DNA of 64,000 nucleotides from Methylobacterium planeticum. GTDB taxonomy: Bacteria > Pseudomonadota > Alphaproteobacteria > Rhizobiales > Beijerinckiaceae. Below are positions 56,729-64,000 of the stretch, piece after piece (position 1 is the stretch's first letter; every line of letters begins with the position of its first letter). The position numbers and the translations under genes are program-made. The DNA lies in the NCBI RefSeq assembly GCF_008806345.1, contig NZ_VZZJ01000029.1:1-64000 (forward strand). The letters run 5' to 3'. The notes below the pieces were generated by a model that was not told where the DNA came from, did no database searches, and saw only the letters and a list, made by a program, of their open reading frames with translations.

Positions 56729-57205
56729 GCGCCGCACCTTACTCAGGGGATCGCGAGCCCGGCGAGCCGCCTCCACGCGCACGAGACGGCAAAACCCACG
56801 AAGGCGTGGATTGTCCGGACGGGCGGGCGGCCTTCGGACGTAGCGGGATGGACGGCGGGCGGCGGCTCGGCGTCCGCCAGGACGGTCCTCGAGCGGTCCG
56901 CGCATGAACTCGGCCATTCGGGCAGTGCGGACCATCATCGGGCCATGGGCCGGAAGCATCTGCCTCGACCCGCTTCGCCGCCATCCATGGCGCGAGGGCA
57001 ACATGCCACGGACGGCTCGAACCCGAGGTCGGCGACGCAGCCGATGCCGAAGCCGGTGACACGGCGTGCATCGCCTCGATCCGCCGCGCGACTGTTCCGA
57101 TCCGCGAAAGAGTGACTTGCCAGGCGAGCACATTCACCGCGCGGATGCAACGCCGTACCTACCGGATGGCGAGGCCGCCGGTCTCGACCGAGACGGGAGA
57201 GTCCC
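56729..57205. other. 477 bases without a recognisable gene
   Basis: The open frames here give arginine/proline-rich translations on both strands with no motif. No repeat or palindrome stood out. The last ~100 bases should contain the promoter of the hydrolase gene at 57206. Confidence 0.5.
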
Positions 57206-58090
57206 ATGGCCCACGTCACCCATCACCGCACCGCCGTGATCGACGGGATCGAGATCTTCTATCGCGAGGCCGGCGCCGCGGAGGCGCCGGTGGTCGTGCT
57301 CCTGCACGGCTTCCCCACTTCCTCGCACATGTTTCGCAACCTTATCCCGGCGCTTGCCGACCGGTATCGGGTGATCGCTCCGGATTACCCGGGTTTCGGC
57401 CTCAGCGCGATGCCGGATCGCGCCGCCTTCGCGTACGGGTTCGCGACCTACGCGACGCTGGTCGACCGCCTCCTCGAACGGTTGGGCGCGGAGCGCTACG
57501 CCCTCTACGTTATGGATTACGGCGCCCCCGTGGGCTTCCGCCTCTCTCTGCTGCACCCGGAGCGGGTGCGGGCTTTCGTCATCCAGAATGGCAACGCGTA
57601 TGAGGATGGGCTCTTGGCCTTCTGGGATCCGATCAAGGCGTATTGGGCTGACGGCTCGGCCACCGCGCGCGAAGCCCTGCGGCCGCTCGTGTCCCTGGAA
57701 ATCACCAAGTTCCAGTACCTCGACGGCGTGCGCGACACCGCGCGCATCGATCCCGCGAACTGGATCGTCGACCAGGCCTTCCTCGACCGCCCGGGCAACG
57801 CCGAGATCCAGCTCGACCTGTTCTACGATTACCGGACGAACGTTGCGCTCTATCCGGAGATCCAGGCCTTCTTCCGGGCAAAGCAGCCGCCGACGCTGAT
57901 CGTCTGGGGCGCCAACGACACCATCTTTCCGGCCGCGGGCGTGGAGGCGTTCCGGCGCGACCTGCCCGAGGCCGAGATCCACCTCCTCGATACGGGGCAT
58001 TTCGCCCTCGAGGACAAGGCGGATGAGATCGTGCCCCTGATGCGCGACTTCCTCGGCCGTCACCTCGGCCCGACCCACGCGGCGGCCTGA
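57206..58090 (+). CDS. Alpha/beta hydrolase with aspartate nucleophile (haloalkane-dehalogenase-like)
   Basis: A 294-residue alpha/beta hydrolase. The oxyanion-side motif HGFPTSSHMFRNLIPAL (HGFP at 34-37) and APDYPGFGLSAMP are standard. At the nucleophile elbow the sequence is LYVMDYGAPVGF, so residue 104 is Asp, not Ser. This is the arrangement of haloalkane dehalogenases and epoxide hydrolases, which form a covalent aspartyl ester. The catalytic His is in LLDTGHFALED near residue 270. Substrate unknown. It is a single gene, followed by a hairpin. Confidence 0.85.
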   Translation: MAHVTHHRTAVIDGIEIFYREAGAAEAPVVVLLHGFPTSSHMFRNLIPALADRYRVIAPDYPGFGLSAMPDRAAFAYGFATYATLVDRLLERLGAERYALYVMDYGAPVGFRLSLLHPERVRAFVIQNGNAYEDGLLAFWDPIKAYWADGSATAREALRPLVSLEITKFQYLDGVRDTARIDPANWIVDQAFLDRPGNAEIQLDLFYDYRTNVALYPEIQAFFRAKQPPTLIVWGANDTIFPAAGVEAFRRDLPEAEIHLLDTGHFALEDKADEIVPLMRDFLGRHLGPTHAAA

Positions 58091-58095
58091 TCTCG

Positions 58096-58112
58096 CGGCG
58101 GCTCGGCCGCCG
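58096..58112 (+). terminator. Hairpin after the hydrolase gene
   Basis: CGGCGGC-TCG-GCCGCCG is a perfect 7-base stem with a 3-base loop, 6 bases after the stop codon and followed by TCCTCC. Probably the terminator of the hydrolase gene. Confidence 0.5.
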
Positions 58113-58270
58113 TCCTCCGTGGGGCACGGGGAGAGCGTGCGGGGCTGCCGAGGGTCCGATCCGAGCCCAGGGCGGGGGCGCGGCTCGGAAACGGGATTGA
58201 GGAACGCGCCCGATTGGTGGACGGAGTCCCGGCGCCGCGGATGCGCGGCGCGAACCGGGGCACGGGACTC

Positions 58271-58357
58271 ATGGTGGCGTTTTTCCTGATCGTCCTCATC
58301 GGCTGCGTGTTTCCGGCCGCGATGATCGTCTGGGTCCTGAAGCAGAAGGGCTCCTGA
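58271..58357 (+). CDS. 28-residue single-pass membrane peptide
   Basis: The frame reads MVAFFLIVLIGCVFPAAMIV, then a short basic end (LKQKGS). It is almost wholly one membrane helix with a positively charged C-terminus, so it would insert with the C-terminus in the cytoplasm. An ATG 30 bases upstream (58241) in the same frame is an alternative start. Its clean hydrophobic pattern in GC-rich DNA argues for a real small protein. No family assigned. Confidence 0.5.
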   Translation: MVAFFLIVLIGCVFPAAMIVWVLKQKGS

Positions 58358-58518
58358 GCTTCCGCTCCCGGTGCCGCATCGCGGGGGCGGACCGGGACAG
58401 GCCCGGCCCTTCGCGCTCGCACCCGGCACGGGCCCGGACCGCGGCCCCTGCCCTGCGAAACGAGGTGGGCGCGCTCCACCACCTTGCCGGCGGTGCCACG
58501 CCCCCTCTATGTCATCCC

Positions 58519-58782
58519 ATGACCGAGACGCTGACGACCGCCGCCCTCTGCGGCCTGAACCTGATCTCCGATGACGAGGTCGATGCGGCCGTCAACGCTT
58601 TCTTGACCAACGCAATGGGTCCGACCTTCGTGTTCAAGGAGGGGTACCGGCTCAATCTCGCGAAGGCCGTGCGGCGGCATCCGGGCGCGGACGATTTCGT
58701 CAATCGCCGCGAAGTCGGCACCCAGCTCAAACGTCCGTTCGTGCGAGCGGCCATAATGCAGGCGCGGCCGACCAGGGATTAG
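58519..58782 (+). CDS. Small hypothetical protein
   Basis: An 87-residue protein starting MTETLTTAALCGLNLISDDE, then DAAVNAFLTNAMGPTFVFKE, GYRLNLAKAVRRHPGADDFV and ending in a basic tail. No membrane segment or known motif. The frame is open 54 bases upstream, but the chosen ATG begins the protein-like sequence. It is a single gene. Function unknown. Confidence 0.5.
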   Translation: MTETLTTAALCGLNLISDDEVDAAVNAFLTNAMGPTFVFKEGYRLNLAKAVRRHPGADDFVNRREVGTQLKRPFVRAAIMQARPTRD

Positions 58783-58936
58783 TACTTGCGTTGACTGCCC
58801 GGTCGACGAGCTCATGGTCGCCACGCAAGCCTGTAATCTATTGATTCATTTTGATCCTTAATTCGGGATCAATCCCGCGCTGTCAGTCTCCGCGAAAGGG
58901 GGAAGTGCTGACCATCCGCATTGCGGGAGCGAACCC

Positions 58937-59215
58937 ATGCCATCTCTTGTCAGACCCCGCATCGACATCGTCGAGCGGCGCGAGAGTGACCGGACACCCA
59001 CCGCCCTGATGGCCTTCGCCCTCGGGCGGGACAGCGCGCGGCATCCCTGCTGCATCCGGAACGTGTCCGATACGGGCGCCATGCTGGAATTTCTCGGGAC
59101 CGAGGTCGTGACGCTTCCGTCGAAATTCGACCTCGTCTTGGCGAACGACGCGCGCTTCACCGCCAAGCTCGTCTGGCGCGAGGGACGTCGAGCCGGCGTT
59201 CTGTTCTGCCTCTGA
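58937..59215 (+). CDS. PilZ-domain protein
   Basis: A 92-residue stand-alone PilZ-like protein. It has the basic lead-in IDIVERRESDRTPTALMAFA in place of RxxxR, the IRNVSDTGAMLEF segment for (D/N)xSxxG, and the closing strand KLVWREGRRAGVLFCL. Such domains bind cyclic di-GMP and act in motility or envelope control. The RxxxR is imperfect, so c-di-GMP binding is likely but not certain. It is a single gene. Confidence 0.8.
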   Translation: MPSLVRPRIDIVERRESDRTPTALMAFALGRDSARHPCCIRNVSDTGAMLEFLGTEVVTLPSKFDLVLANDARFTAKLVWREGRRAGVLFCL

Positions 59216-59319
59216 GACGGCGATCCGTACTGAACCAATCCCAATGTCGCCGGTTGAGGTGTTGAGGCGCCGACCGGCACTCGAACGCCGTGATGGGCGC
59301 CCCTCTGGGAGGCGGCGGC

Positions 59320-59532
59320 ATGTCGAAGATCAGCGTGAAACTCGCGTGCGACGGGACGCACTCGGTGATCCAGGGCCATGAACCGGTCGTGAGCGGCCTG
59401 AGCCTGGACGACGCCGAGAACTACTCGACCTTCATGCGGGCATCGGCGCGCGTGCGCCGGACACGCCGGCTCCCGGATGCCCTGCGCGCGCGGGGCGGGT
59501 CTGCGGCAGCCGGAATACAGCTCTCGGCCTAA
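59320..59532 (+). CDS. Small hypothetical protein
   Basis: A 70-residue protein from ATG 59320, with GGGAGGCGGCGGC before it. It reads MSKISVKLACDGTHSVIQGH, GLSLDDAENYSTFMRASARV and a basic tail. An upstream ATG at 59290 is possible. No family recognised. Confidence 0.5.
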   Translation: MSKISVKLACDGTHSVIQGHEPVVSGLSLDDAENYSTFMRASARVRRTRRLPDALRARGGSAAAGIQLSA

Positions 59533-59888
59533 CCGCCCACGACAACCACCTCGAACGAACCCGCCCTCGGGAGCGGCGAGACGCGCTTGCGTTCCACGAA
59601 GGCGGCGTCGCAGTTGCGCGTTCCTGTGCGTGACGCGACAGGTGCGATCCCATCTCAGCCGGGACAGCCGCACCGGAACGCACTGCGATTGCGTCCCTGC
59701 TCACGATCGCGATCGGCGGCCCGTGTCCGATGCGGCGCGGGCCAGCCGGAACGCATCCGTGCGCTTCAGGAAGCAGATTTCCAGCGGCGGCAGGAACCCG
59801 CTCCTCGGAGCCAGCCTGCGCGCCGACCGGCAGGATGACCGACATCCGGTCGCGTGTCGTCACGTCGAACCCGTCGCGTCCCGTAGGA
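59533..59888. other. 356 bases without a recognisable gene
   Basis: Between a plus-strand small gene and the end of a minus-strand gene no frame shows family-like sequence. A short CGATCGCGATCG palindromic stretch near 59705 is the only notable local feature and fits chance in GC-rich DNA. Confidence 0.45.
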
Positions 59889-60374
59889 TCAGGAAGGGTC
59901 TTGTCGCCTGAGGGGATCGGACGACCGGCCCGCTTCGGCGCCGCGCGCCCGACCCTCGGCCCAGTCCCGGTCGCGGGCGGCCTGGGCCTGCCGGACGGCG
60001 TCCAGTTCCCGCTCCTGCTCCGCGTGGACTGCGCGCCTGTGCTTCGCATCGCGCGACGACGCCCGCTTCCTGCGCTCGACCTCGGCCTCCTTCTGCCGGA
60101 GCATCTCCTCGACGGTGATCGGCTCGAGCGGGGGCTTCGGCTGTGCCCAGGCATAGGATGGCGGGGTTCGGGGGGAGCGGCGCGGCCGGGCATGGGGCGG
60201 CGGCCGCCTCTGCGGATCGCCTAGGGCCAGGGCTTCGGCCAGCGAGAGGCCGGCGGCGGCCGCAACGCGCGTCGCCGCCGCGCGACCCGCGTCGCGCTCG
60301 CCGGCCGTGGCACCGTGCTCCATCAAGGCGCGGCATTTCGCGAAGCGATCGCGATCGAGGATGCGGGTGCTCAC
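59889..60374 (-). CDS. Hypothetical protein with DUF2786-like start and charged tail
   Basis: A 161-residue protein. The first ~50 residues (RFAKCRALMEHGATAGERDA, ATRVAAAAGLSLAEALAL) resemble the short helical DUF2786 type found in replication- or mobility-associated proteins. The rest is a proline-rich spacer and a long charged helix (EEMLRQKEAEVERRKRASSR and DAVRQAQAARDRDWAEGRAR) that could form a coiled coil. It is alone and convergent with a small gene. Role unknown. Confidence 0.55.
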   Translation of the reverse strand: MSTRILDRDRFAKCRALMEHGATAGERDAGRAAATRVAAAAGLSLAEALALGDPQRRPPPHARPRRSPRTPPSYAWAQPKPPLEPITVEEMLRQKEAEVERRKRASSRDAKHRRAVHAEQERELDAVRQAQAARDRDWAEGRARGAEAGRSSDPLRRQDPS

Positions 60375-60477
60375 GGCGACGCGCGGGACCGGCTCACGCG
60401 TGTCCGGGGCAGCGGACGGGATGAACCATCACGGCATCCTCCCGTTGGACCCTGCCGAGCCCTTTTCGGAGATCCCC

Positions 60478-60804
60478 ATGCACACCACGCTCGCCCTCGC
60501 GATCACGCTCGCCCTCTCGCTTCCCTGTGCCGCCCAGGCGCAATCCGCTGGAGAGGCGGTGGTCGGCGTAGGTTCACAGGATAGCCTGAATAGCCCGGGC
60601 CGCGGGAAGAGCAACGGCACGCCGGCGCGGGACGACATCCGGGATCCCTCCGTCGGGGCGATGACGGGCACGGTCGGCGGTGCCGGCACCGCCCTCGGCT
60701 CCGGCGGCAGCGGCGTCGGAACCGGCGCAGGCGGGCCTCCCGGGACGGGCGCGATCCCGGGCACAGGCGGAACCGCGGGCGGCCCCGGCGGCATCGATCG
60801 CTGA
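60478..60804 (+). CDS. Glycine-rich exported protein
   Basis: A 108-residue protein with a clear signal peptide (MHTTLALAITLALSLPCAAQ-A, cleavage near AQA-QS), then GRGKSNGTPARDDIRDPSV and a Gly/Thr/Ser-rich C-terminal half (GGAGTALGSGGSGVGTGAGG). GGAG stands before ATG 60478. It is low-complexity, probably periplasmic or secreted, and of unknown role. A second glycine-rich exported protein starts at 63862. Confidence 0.65.
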   Translation: MHTTLALAITLALSLPCAAQAQSAGEAVVGVGSQDSLNSPGRGKSNGTPARDDIRDPSVGAMTGTVGGAGTALGSGGSGVGTGAGGPPGTGAIPGTGGTAGGPGGIDR

Positions 60805-60901
60805 GCGCGATCCTTCCACGACCCACCGAGTGGGGTCGCGGCCAGAGCGCGGCTCCGTTCGGTGCAGGTTTCCGTAGGTGACAGCCCCGAACCCGAAGAT
60901 C

Positions 60902-60931
60902 TAGACAAAACATACAAAATTAGACGATACG
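60902..60931 (+). promoter_or_regulatory. AT-rich promoter candidate for the PLP/YheO/OCD operon
   Basis: TAGACA (60902-60907), an 18-base gap and GATACG (60926-60931) could be -35 and -10 elements. The stretch ACAAAACATACAAAATTAGA is strikingly A+T-rich against the surrounding ~70% G+C and lies 43 bases before the first gene of the operon. The promoter assignment is weak. Confidence 0.3.
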
Positions 60932-60973
60932 TACAGGATCGAGTCGCAAGAACCCGGTCCGGAGACGATCGCC

Positions 60974-62140
60974 ATGGCCGAGCCGTCCTACATCGATCCC
61001 CGGAACGGCGCCCGATATCCGCTCGACGTAGCCCGGTGGTGCTCCGACGAGCGGACGCCGCTGCTGATCACACCGGGGCCTGGGATCTCCCGGGACGACA
61101 TCGATCGCGGAACGCGGTCCCTCTGGCGCTATCGGGCCTCCCTGCCGCTCCCGATCGCCGCTCCCATCACGATGGGGGAAGGCTGCACGCCCCTCGTTCA
61201 GAAGAGCTGGGACGCGCATCGCCCCTTCTTCAAGCTCGAATGGTTCAGCCCCACCGGCAGCTTCAAGGACCGGGGCTCGACGGTGATGCTGTCCGCCCTG
61301 CGCCAGCTCGGCGTCCCGGCGATCCTCGAGGACAGCTCCGGCAACGGCGGCTCGTCCGTCGCTGGCTACGGCGCCGCCGGCGGCCTTCGGGTGAAGATTC
61401 TCGCGCCCGCCTACACCTCGCCGGCGAAGATCGCGCAGGTTCGCGCCTACGGGGCCGAAGTGCAACTGGTCGAGGGACCGCGCGAGGAATCCGAAGCGGA
61501 GGCCATGCGTCAATCCGACCGGACGTTCTACGCGAGCCACAATTGGCAGCCCTTCTTCCTCGAAGGGACGAAATCCCTCGCCTACGAACTCTGGGAAGAC
61601 CTCGGCTTCCGGGTCCCCGACAACATCGTCATCCCGGTTGGCGCCGGGAGCAGCCTGCTCGGCTGCGTCATGGGCTTCCGGGAATTGATGGCGGCCGGCC
61701 AGATCGCACGGCTGCCGCGGCTCTTCGCGGCGCAGCCCCTCAACTGCTCGCCGGTCGATGCGAGCTTCCAGGCAGGGCTCGACACGCCGGTGCCCCGGGA
61801 GGTGCGCAGGACCATCGCGGAAGGCACGGCCATCCGGCACCCGATCCGGCTCCGCGAGATGATCGCGGCCTTGCGCGAGAGCGGCGGCGGGACCGTGGCG
61901 GTGGAGGAAGCCGAGATCGTCGCGGGCCTCGGGCGCCTCGCCCGTCAGGGTCTGTTCGCGGAGCCGACCTGCGCGACCGCAGCCGCCGCCCTCGACCGGC
62001 TGATTGCAGCGGGCACCATCGCGCCCCGCGAGACCACGGTGGTGATCGTCACGGGGACCGGGCTGAAGGCGGCCTCGATGGTCGTGGATCTCCTCCAGCC
62101 GCAGGATCCCGGCGGCCACGACGGCGTGGGGACGCGCTGA
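60974..62140 (+). CDS. Threonine-synthase-like PLP lyase
   Basis: A 388-residue fold-type-II PLP enzyme. The Schiff-base lysine is in FKLEWFSPTGSFKDRGSTVM, followed by the phosphate-side loop ILEDSSGNGGSSVAGYGAAG, IVIPVGAGSSLLGCVMGFRE and the C-terminal VIVTGTGLKAASMV. The N-terminal RNGARYPLDVARWCSDERTP resembles threonine synthase. However, this operon contains a YheO regulator and an ornithine-cyclodeaminase relative, not threonine genes. A catabolic beta-elimination, such as on a diamino or hydroxyamino acid, is more likely (inference). Confidence 0.8.
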   Translation: MAEPSYIDPRNGARYPLDVARWCSDERTPLLITPGPGISRDDIDRGTRSLWRYRASLPLPIAAPITMGEGCTPLVQKSWDAHRPFFKLEWFSPTGSFKDRGSTVMLSALRQLGVPAILEDSSGNGGSSVAGYGAAGGLRVKILAPAYTSPAKIAQVRAYGAEVQLVEGPREESEAEAMRQSDRTFYASHNWQPFFLEGTKSLAYELWEDLGFRVPDNIVIPVGAGSSLLGCVMGFRELMAAGQIARLPRLFAAQPLNCSPVDASFQAGLDTPVPREVRRTIAEGTAIRHPIRLREMIAALRESGGGTVAVEEAEIVAGLGRLARQGLFAEPTCATAAAALDRLIAAGTIAPRETTVVIVTGTGLKAASMVVDLLQPQDPGGHDGVGTR

Positions 62141-62141
62141 G

Positions 62142-62762
62142 ATGCGCGGCGAGGCGGAGGTTCTGATGGACCAGTTGAAGCAGATCGCCCAGGGGCTGGG
62201 TGAGACCTTCGCGCCCTTCTGCGAAGTGGTGCTGCATGACCTGACGGACCCGCAGCACGCGATCCTGGCTATCCACAACAACCTGTCCGCGCGCGCGGTC
62301 GGCGAGCCGGCGACGGAACTCGGCCTCGCCCGCATCGCCGACCCGGATTATCCGACGATCCTCACGAACTACCCGAACGCCTTCGCGGACGGCCGGCAGG
62401 CCAAGAGCACCTCGATCGGCATCAAGGATGCGCGGGGGACCTATGTCGCGGCTCTCTGCCTGAACGTGGACCTGACGCTGTTCCACAACCTGCAAAGCGT
62501 GATCGGGCAATTCACGCGCGTCGATGCGCAGGGCGGCGCGCGGGAATCCCTCAAGCCCGCCGGAGCGGACGCGATCCGCGCCCGCATCGACCGCTTCGCA
62601 GCCGGCCGGGCGACCACCCCCCGCGCACTCCGGGCGGAGGAGCGGCGCGCCCTGTTGCGCGAACTCAAGGGCGCCGGCTGCCTCGAAGTGCGGCGCGCCG
62701 CGGAGGTCATCGCGGCCCATCTCGGTGTCTCCCGGGCGACGGTCTACGCCGATGCCAAGTGA
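62142..62762 (+). CDS. YheO-like (DauR-type) transcriptional regulator
   Basis: A 206-residue regulator. The N-terminal YheO/PAS domain has GETFAPFCEVVLHDLTDPQH, SIGIKDARGTYVAALCLNVD and DLTLFHNLQSVIGQFTRV. The C-terminal helix-turn-helix is RRAAEVIAAHLGVSRATVYA. DauR of the D-arginine operon is the best-known relative. The ATG is 1 base after the stop of the PLP gene, and the 3' end overlaps the next gene by 11 bases, so the three form one coupled operon and the regulator probably controls it. Confidence 0.9.
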   Translation: MRGEAEVLMDQLKQIAQGLGETFAPFCEVVLHDLTDPQHAILAIHNNLSARAVGEPATELGLARIADPDYPTILTNYPNAFADGRQAKSTSIGIKDARGTYVAALCLNVDLTLFHNLQSVIGQFTRVDAQGGARESLKPAGADAIRARIDRFAAGRATTPRALRAEERRALLRELKGAGCLEVRRAAEVIAAHLGVSRATVYADAK

Positions 62763-63720
62763 GGCGAGCCTCCGGCTCCTCGACGGAGCCCTGGTCGAGA
62801 CCCTGCTGCACCCGGACGCGGTGCTGGCGGCCGTGCGCGACGCCTTCATCCTGCACAGCCAGGGAGAGGGCCGCGTCTTCCCGGTGGTGCGCGAGCCCCT
62901 TGAGCGCGGCATCTTCGGAATCAAGGCGGGCACCGTCCCGGCGCAGGGCCTCCTCGGCTTCAAGGCGGCCGGGTTCTGGCCCGGCAACCGGGGGGCCGGC
63001 GGCGAGCCGCATCAGGCCACGATCCTGCTGATCGACCCCGCGACGGGACGTCCCCTCTGCCTGATCGACGGCAACGCCGTCACCACGATGCGGACCGGCG
63101 CGGCCGGCGCACTCGGTCTCCTGCAACTGGCGCGGCCTGACAGCACACGCCTCTGCCTCTTCGGCACGGGCGTCCAGGCCCGGGTCCAGCTCCGCTTCGC
63201 CCTCGACCGGATGCCGGCCCTGCGACGTGTTCGCTACGTCACCGCGCGCGGTGAGCCCTCACCCGCCTTCGAGGCCGCGTTTGCGGCGCGATGCGCGATG
63301 TCCCATGCCCGCGATCCCGACGCAGCGGTCGCCGACAGCGACGTGGTGATCACGGCCACCCCCGGGGGTGGCGCCCTGTTCGATGCCGGCGCCGTCCGGC
63401 CGGGCACGCACCTGACCTGCGTCGGCACCGACACGAAGGGCAAGCGGGAGCTGCCGGCCGGACTGCTCGAACGGACGTGCCTGTTCGTGGATGACCGGGA
63501 GCAATCGCGCCGGATCGGCGAGGGCCAGTGGGCGCCCGACCATCCGGCGGTGGAGCTCGGCGACCTGCTGACCGGCCGGGCGCAGGCGGGCCGGTCCGGC
63601 TCCGACATCACGGTCTTCGACATGACCGGGCTGGCGCTCCAGGATCTGACGGTCGCCCGCATGCTGTTCGACCGTGCGGTTCTGTCGGATCTCGGCACGC
63701 GGGTGCCCTGGCCCTGGTGA
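62752..63720 (+). CDS. Ornithine cyclodeaminase / mu-crystallin family protein
   Basis: A 322-residue NAD(P)-binding protein of the OCD/mu-crystallin family. Seen are FGIKAGTVPAQGLLGFKAAG, LLIDPATGRPLCLIDGNAVT with TTMRTGAAGALG, the Rossmann motif LCLFGTGVQARVQLRFALDR, and DSDVVITATPGGGALF. Relatives include ornithine cyclodeaminase, DauB, ketimine reductases and iminosuccinate reductase (BhcD). With a PLP lyase giving a 2-oxo or imino product, reduction or deamination of a ketimine is plausible (inference). The ATG is inside the end of the YheO gene. Confidence 0.88.
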   Translation: MPSEASLRLLDGALVETLLHPDAVLAAVRDAFILHSQGEGRVFPVVREPLERGIFGIKAGTVPAQGLLGFKAAGFWPGNRGAGGEPHQATILLIDPATGRPLCLIDGNAVTTMRTGAAGALGLLQLARPDSTRLCLFGTGVQARVQLRFALDRMPALRRVRYVTARGEPSPAFEAAFAARCAMSHARDPDAAVADSDVVITATPGGGALFDAGAVRPGTHLTCVGTDTKGKRELPAGLLERTCLFVDDREQSRRIGEGQWAPDHPAVELGDLLTGRAQAGRSGSDITVFDMTGLALQDLTVARMLFDRAVLSDLGTRVPWPW

Positions 63721-63861
63721 GGCGGGCCGCCATCCGCGAAATGCCGGTGGTCCGTCACCCTGCCCGCGCCTTGCGGCATCGTGAACCCGATCGGCCGCAG
63801 GAACCTCGGCCCCGGCCTGCCGTTCGCTTCAGGACGAATTGAGTCGACCGAGGAGAACACC

Positions 63862-64000
63862 ATGCGTGCAACCACGATCCGCGCCTCGCTCGCCGCAGCC
63901 CTCCTGCTCGGGCTGTCCGGCACGGCCATGGCGCAACACGGCGGCGGGGGCGGCGGCGGAGGCGGAGACGGCGGAAGCGGCCTGTCTCCCTACGCGGCAC
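63862..64000 (+). CDS. Exported glycine-rich protein, start only
   Basis: The first 46 codons of a protein running off the right edge. The signal peptide MRATTIRASLAAALLLGLSG-TAMA is followed by QH and a run of nine glycines, then DGGSGLSPYAA. The ATG is preceded by GAGGAGAACACC. The family cannot be judged from this fragment. Confidence 0.6.
   Translation, partial: MRATTIRASLAAALLLGLSGTAMAQHGGGGGGGGGDGGSGLSPYAA

Overview
The window is about 70% G+C, gene-dense, and reads as a chromosomal segment of an alphaproteobacterium of the Methylobacterium type (Hyphomicrobiales). This rests on base composition, on the protein families present (Rhizobiales-style polar amino-acid and oligopeptide ABC importers, a PhoX phosphatase, a kdp remnant, a YheO regulator, PilZ and GcvT/FAD proteins) and on the many short Methylobacterium-like hypothetical proteins. 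No rRNA, tRNA, insertion sequence, phage or CRISPR array was seen. Assignments come from reading translated sequence and motifs; no database search was run.

Layout. 1-2.9 kb: minus-strand polar amino-acid ABC importer (ATPase cut by the window edge, two permeases, binding protein) with a perfect GntR-type palindrome upstream. 2.9-5.3 kb: a decay zone with four broken genes, each carrying an in-frame stop, around one intact DUF971 gene. 5.4-9.9 kb: a five-gene minus-strand operon (second amino-acid importer, FAD amine oxidase, glyoxylate/hydroxypyruvate reductase) facing an XRE-cupin regulator. Two nearly identical palindromes and a 14-bp tandem repeat lie between them. 10.7-11.4 kb: two small membrane proteins and two more tandem repeats. 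11.4-16.6 kb: minus-strand LysR-DeoR-FAD/GcvT dehydrogenase-DMT transporter. 16.7-24.2 kb: 2-aminoethylphosphonate (AEP) locus: phnW, phnX, an AEP ABC importer and a PbfA-like hydroxy-AEP ammonia-lyase, with a Pho-box-like site before the importer. 24.4-33.5 kb: LysR, TauE exporter, CoA-transferase/HMG-CoA-lyase-like/MFS operon, and an Lrp regulator divergent from a one-chain 2-oxoacid dehydrogenase E1.

33.5-37.2 kb is an eroded kdp operon: kdpC and kdpE are intact, kdpA and kdpB are absent, kdpD has lost two internal pieces (one frameshifting, one removing the kinase core), and a PTS IIA gene is cut in half. 37.5-39.4 kb: phoX with its own Pho-box-like site. 40.3-42 kb: a small hypothetical gene and a zinc-ribbon membrane protein.

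42-56.2 kb is the most unusual block. A 904-residue ABC-exporter-like protein whose nucleotide-binding domain has lost every catalytic motif, and carries three Q-loop-like segments, is divergent from an eight-gene, translationally coupled operon. That operon holds a COG4671-like glycosyltransferase, a GT4 glycosyltransferase, a glycosyltransferase-deacetylase fusion, a double ATPase, a methyltransferase-like protein, a solute-binding protein and two permeases. Glycan synthesis and an oligopeptide-type importer are thus made as one unit, which suggests an undescribed glycoconjugate system.

56.2-64 kb: small hypothetical proteins, an Asp-nucleophile alpha/beta hydrolase, a PilZ protein, and a coupled three-gene operon (threonine-synthase-like PLP enzyme, YheO regulator, ornithine-cyclodeaminase-family protein). 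The window ends in a glycine-rich exported protein.
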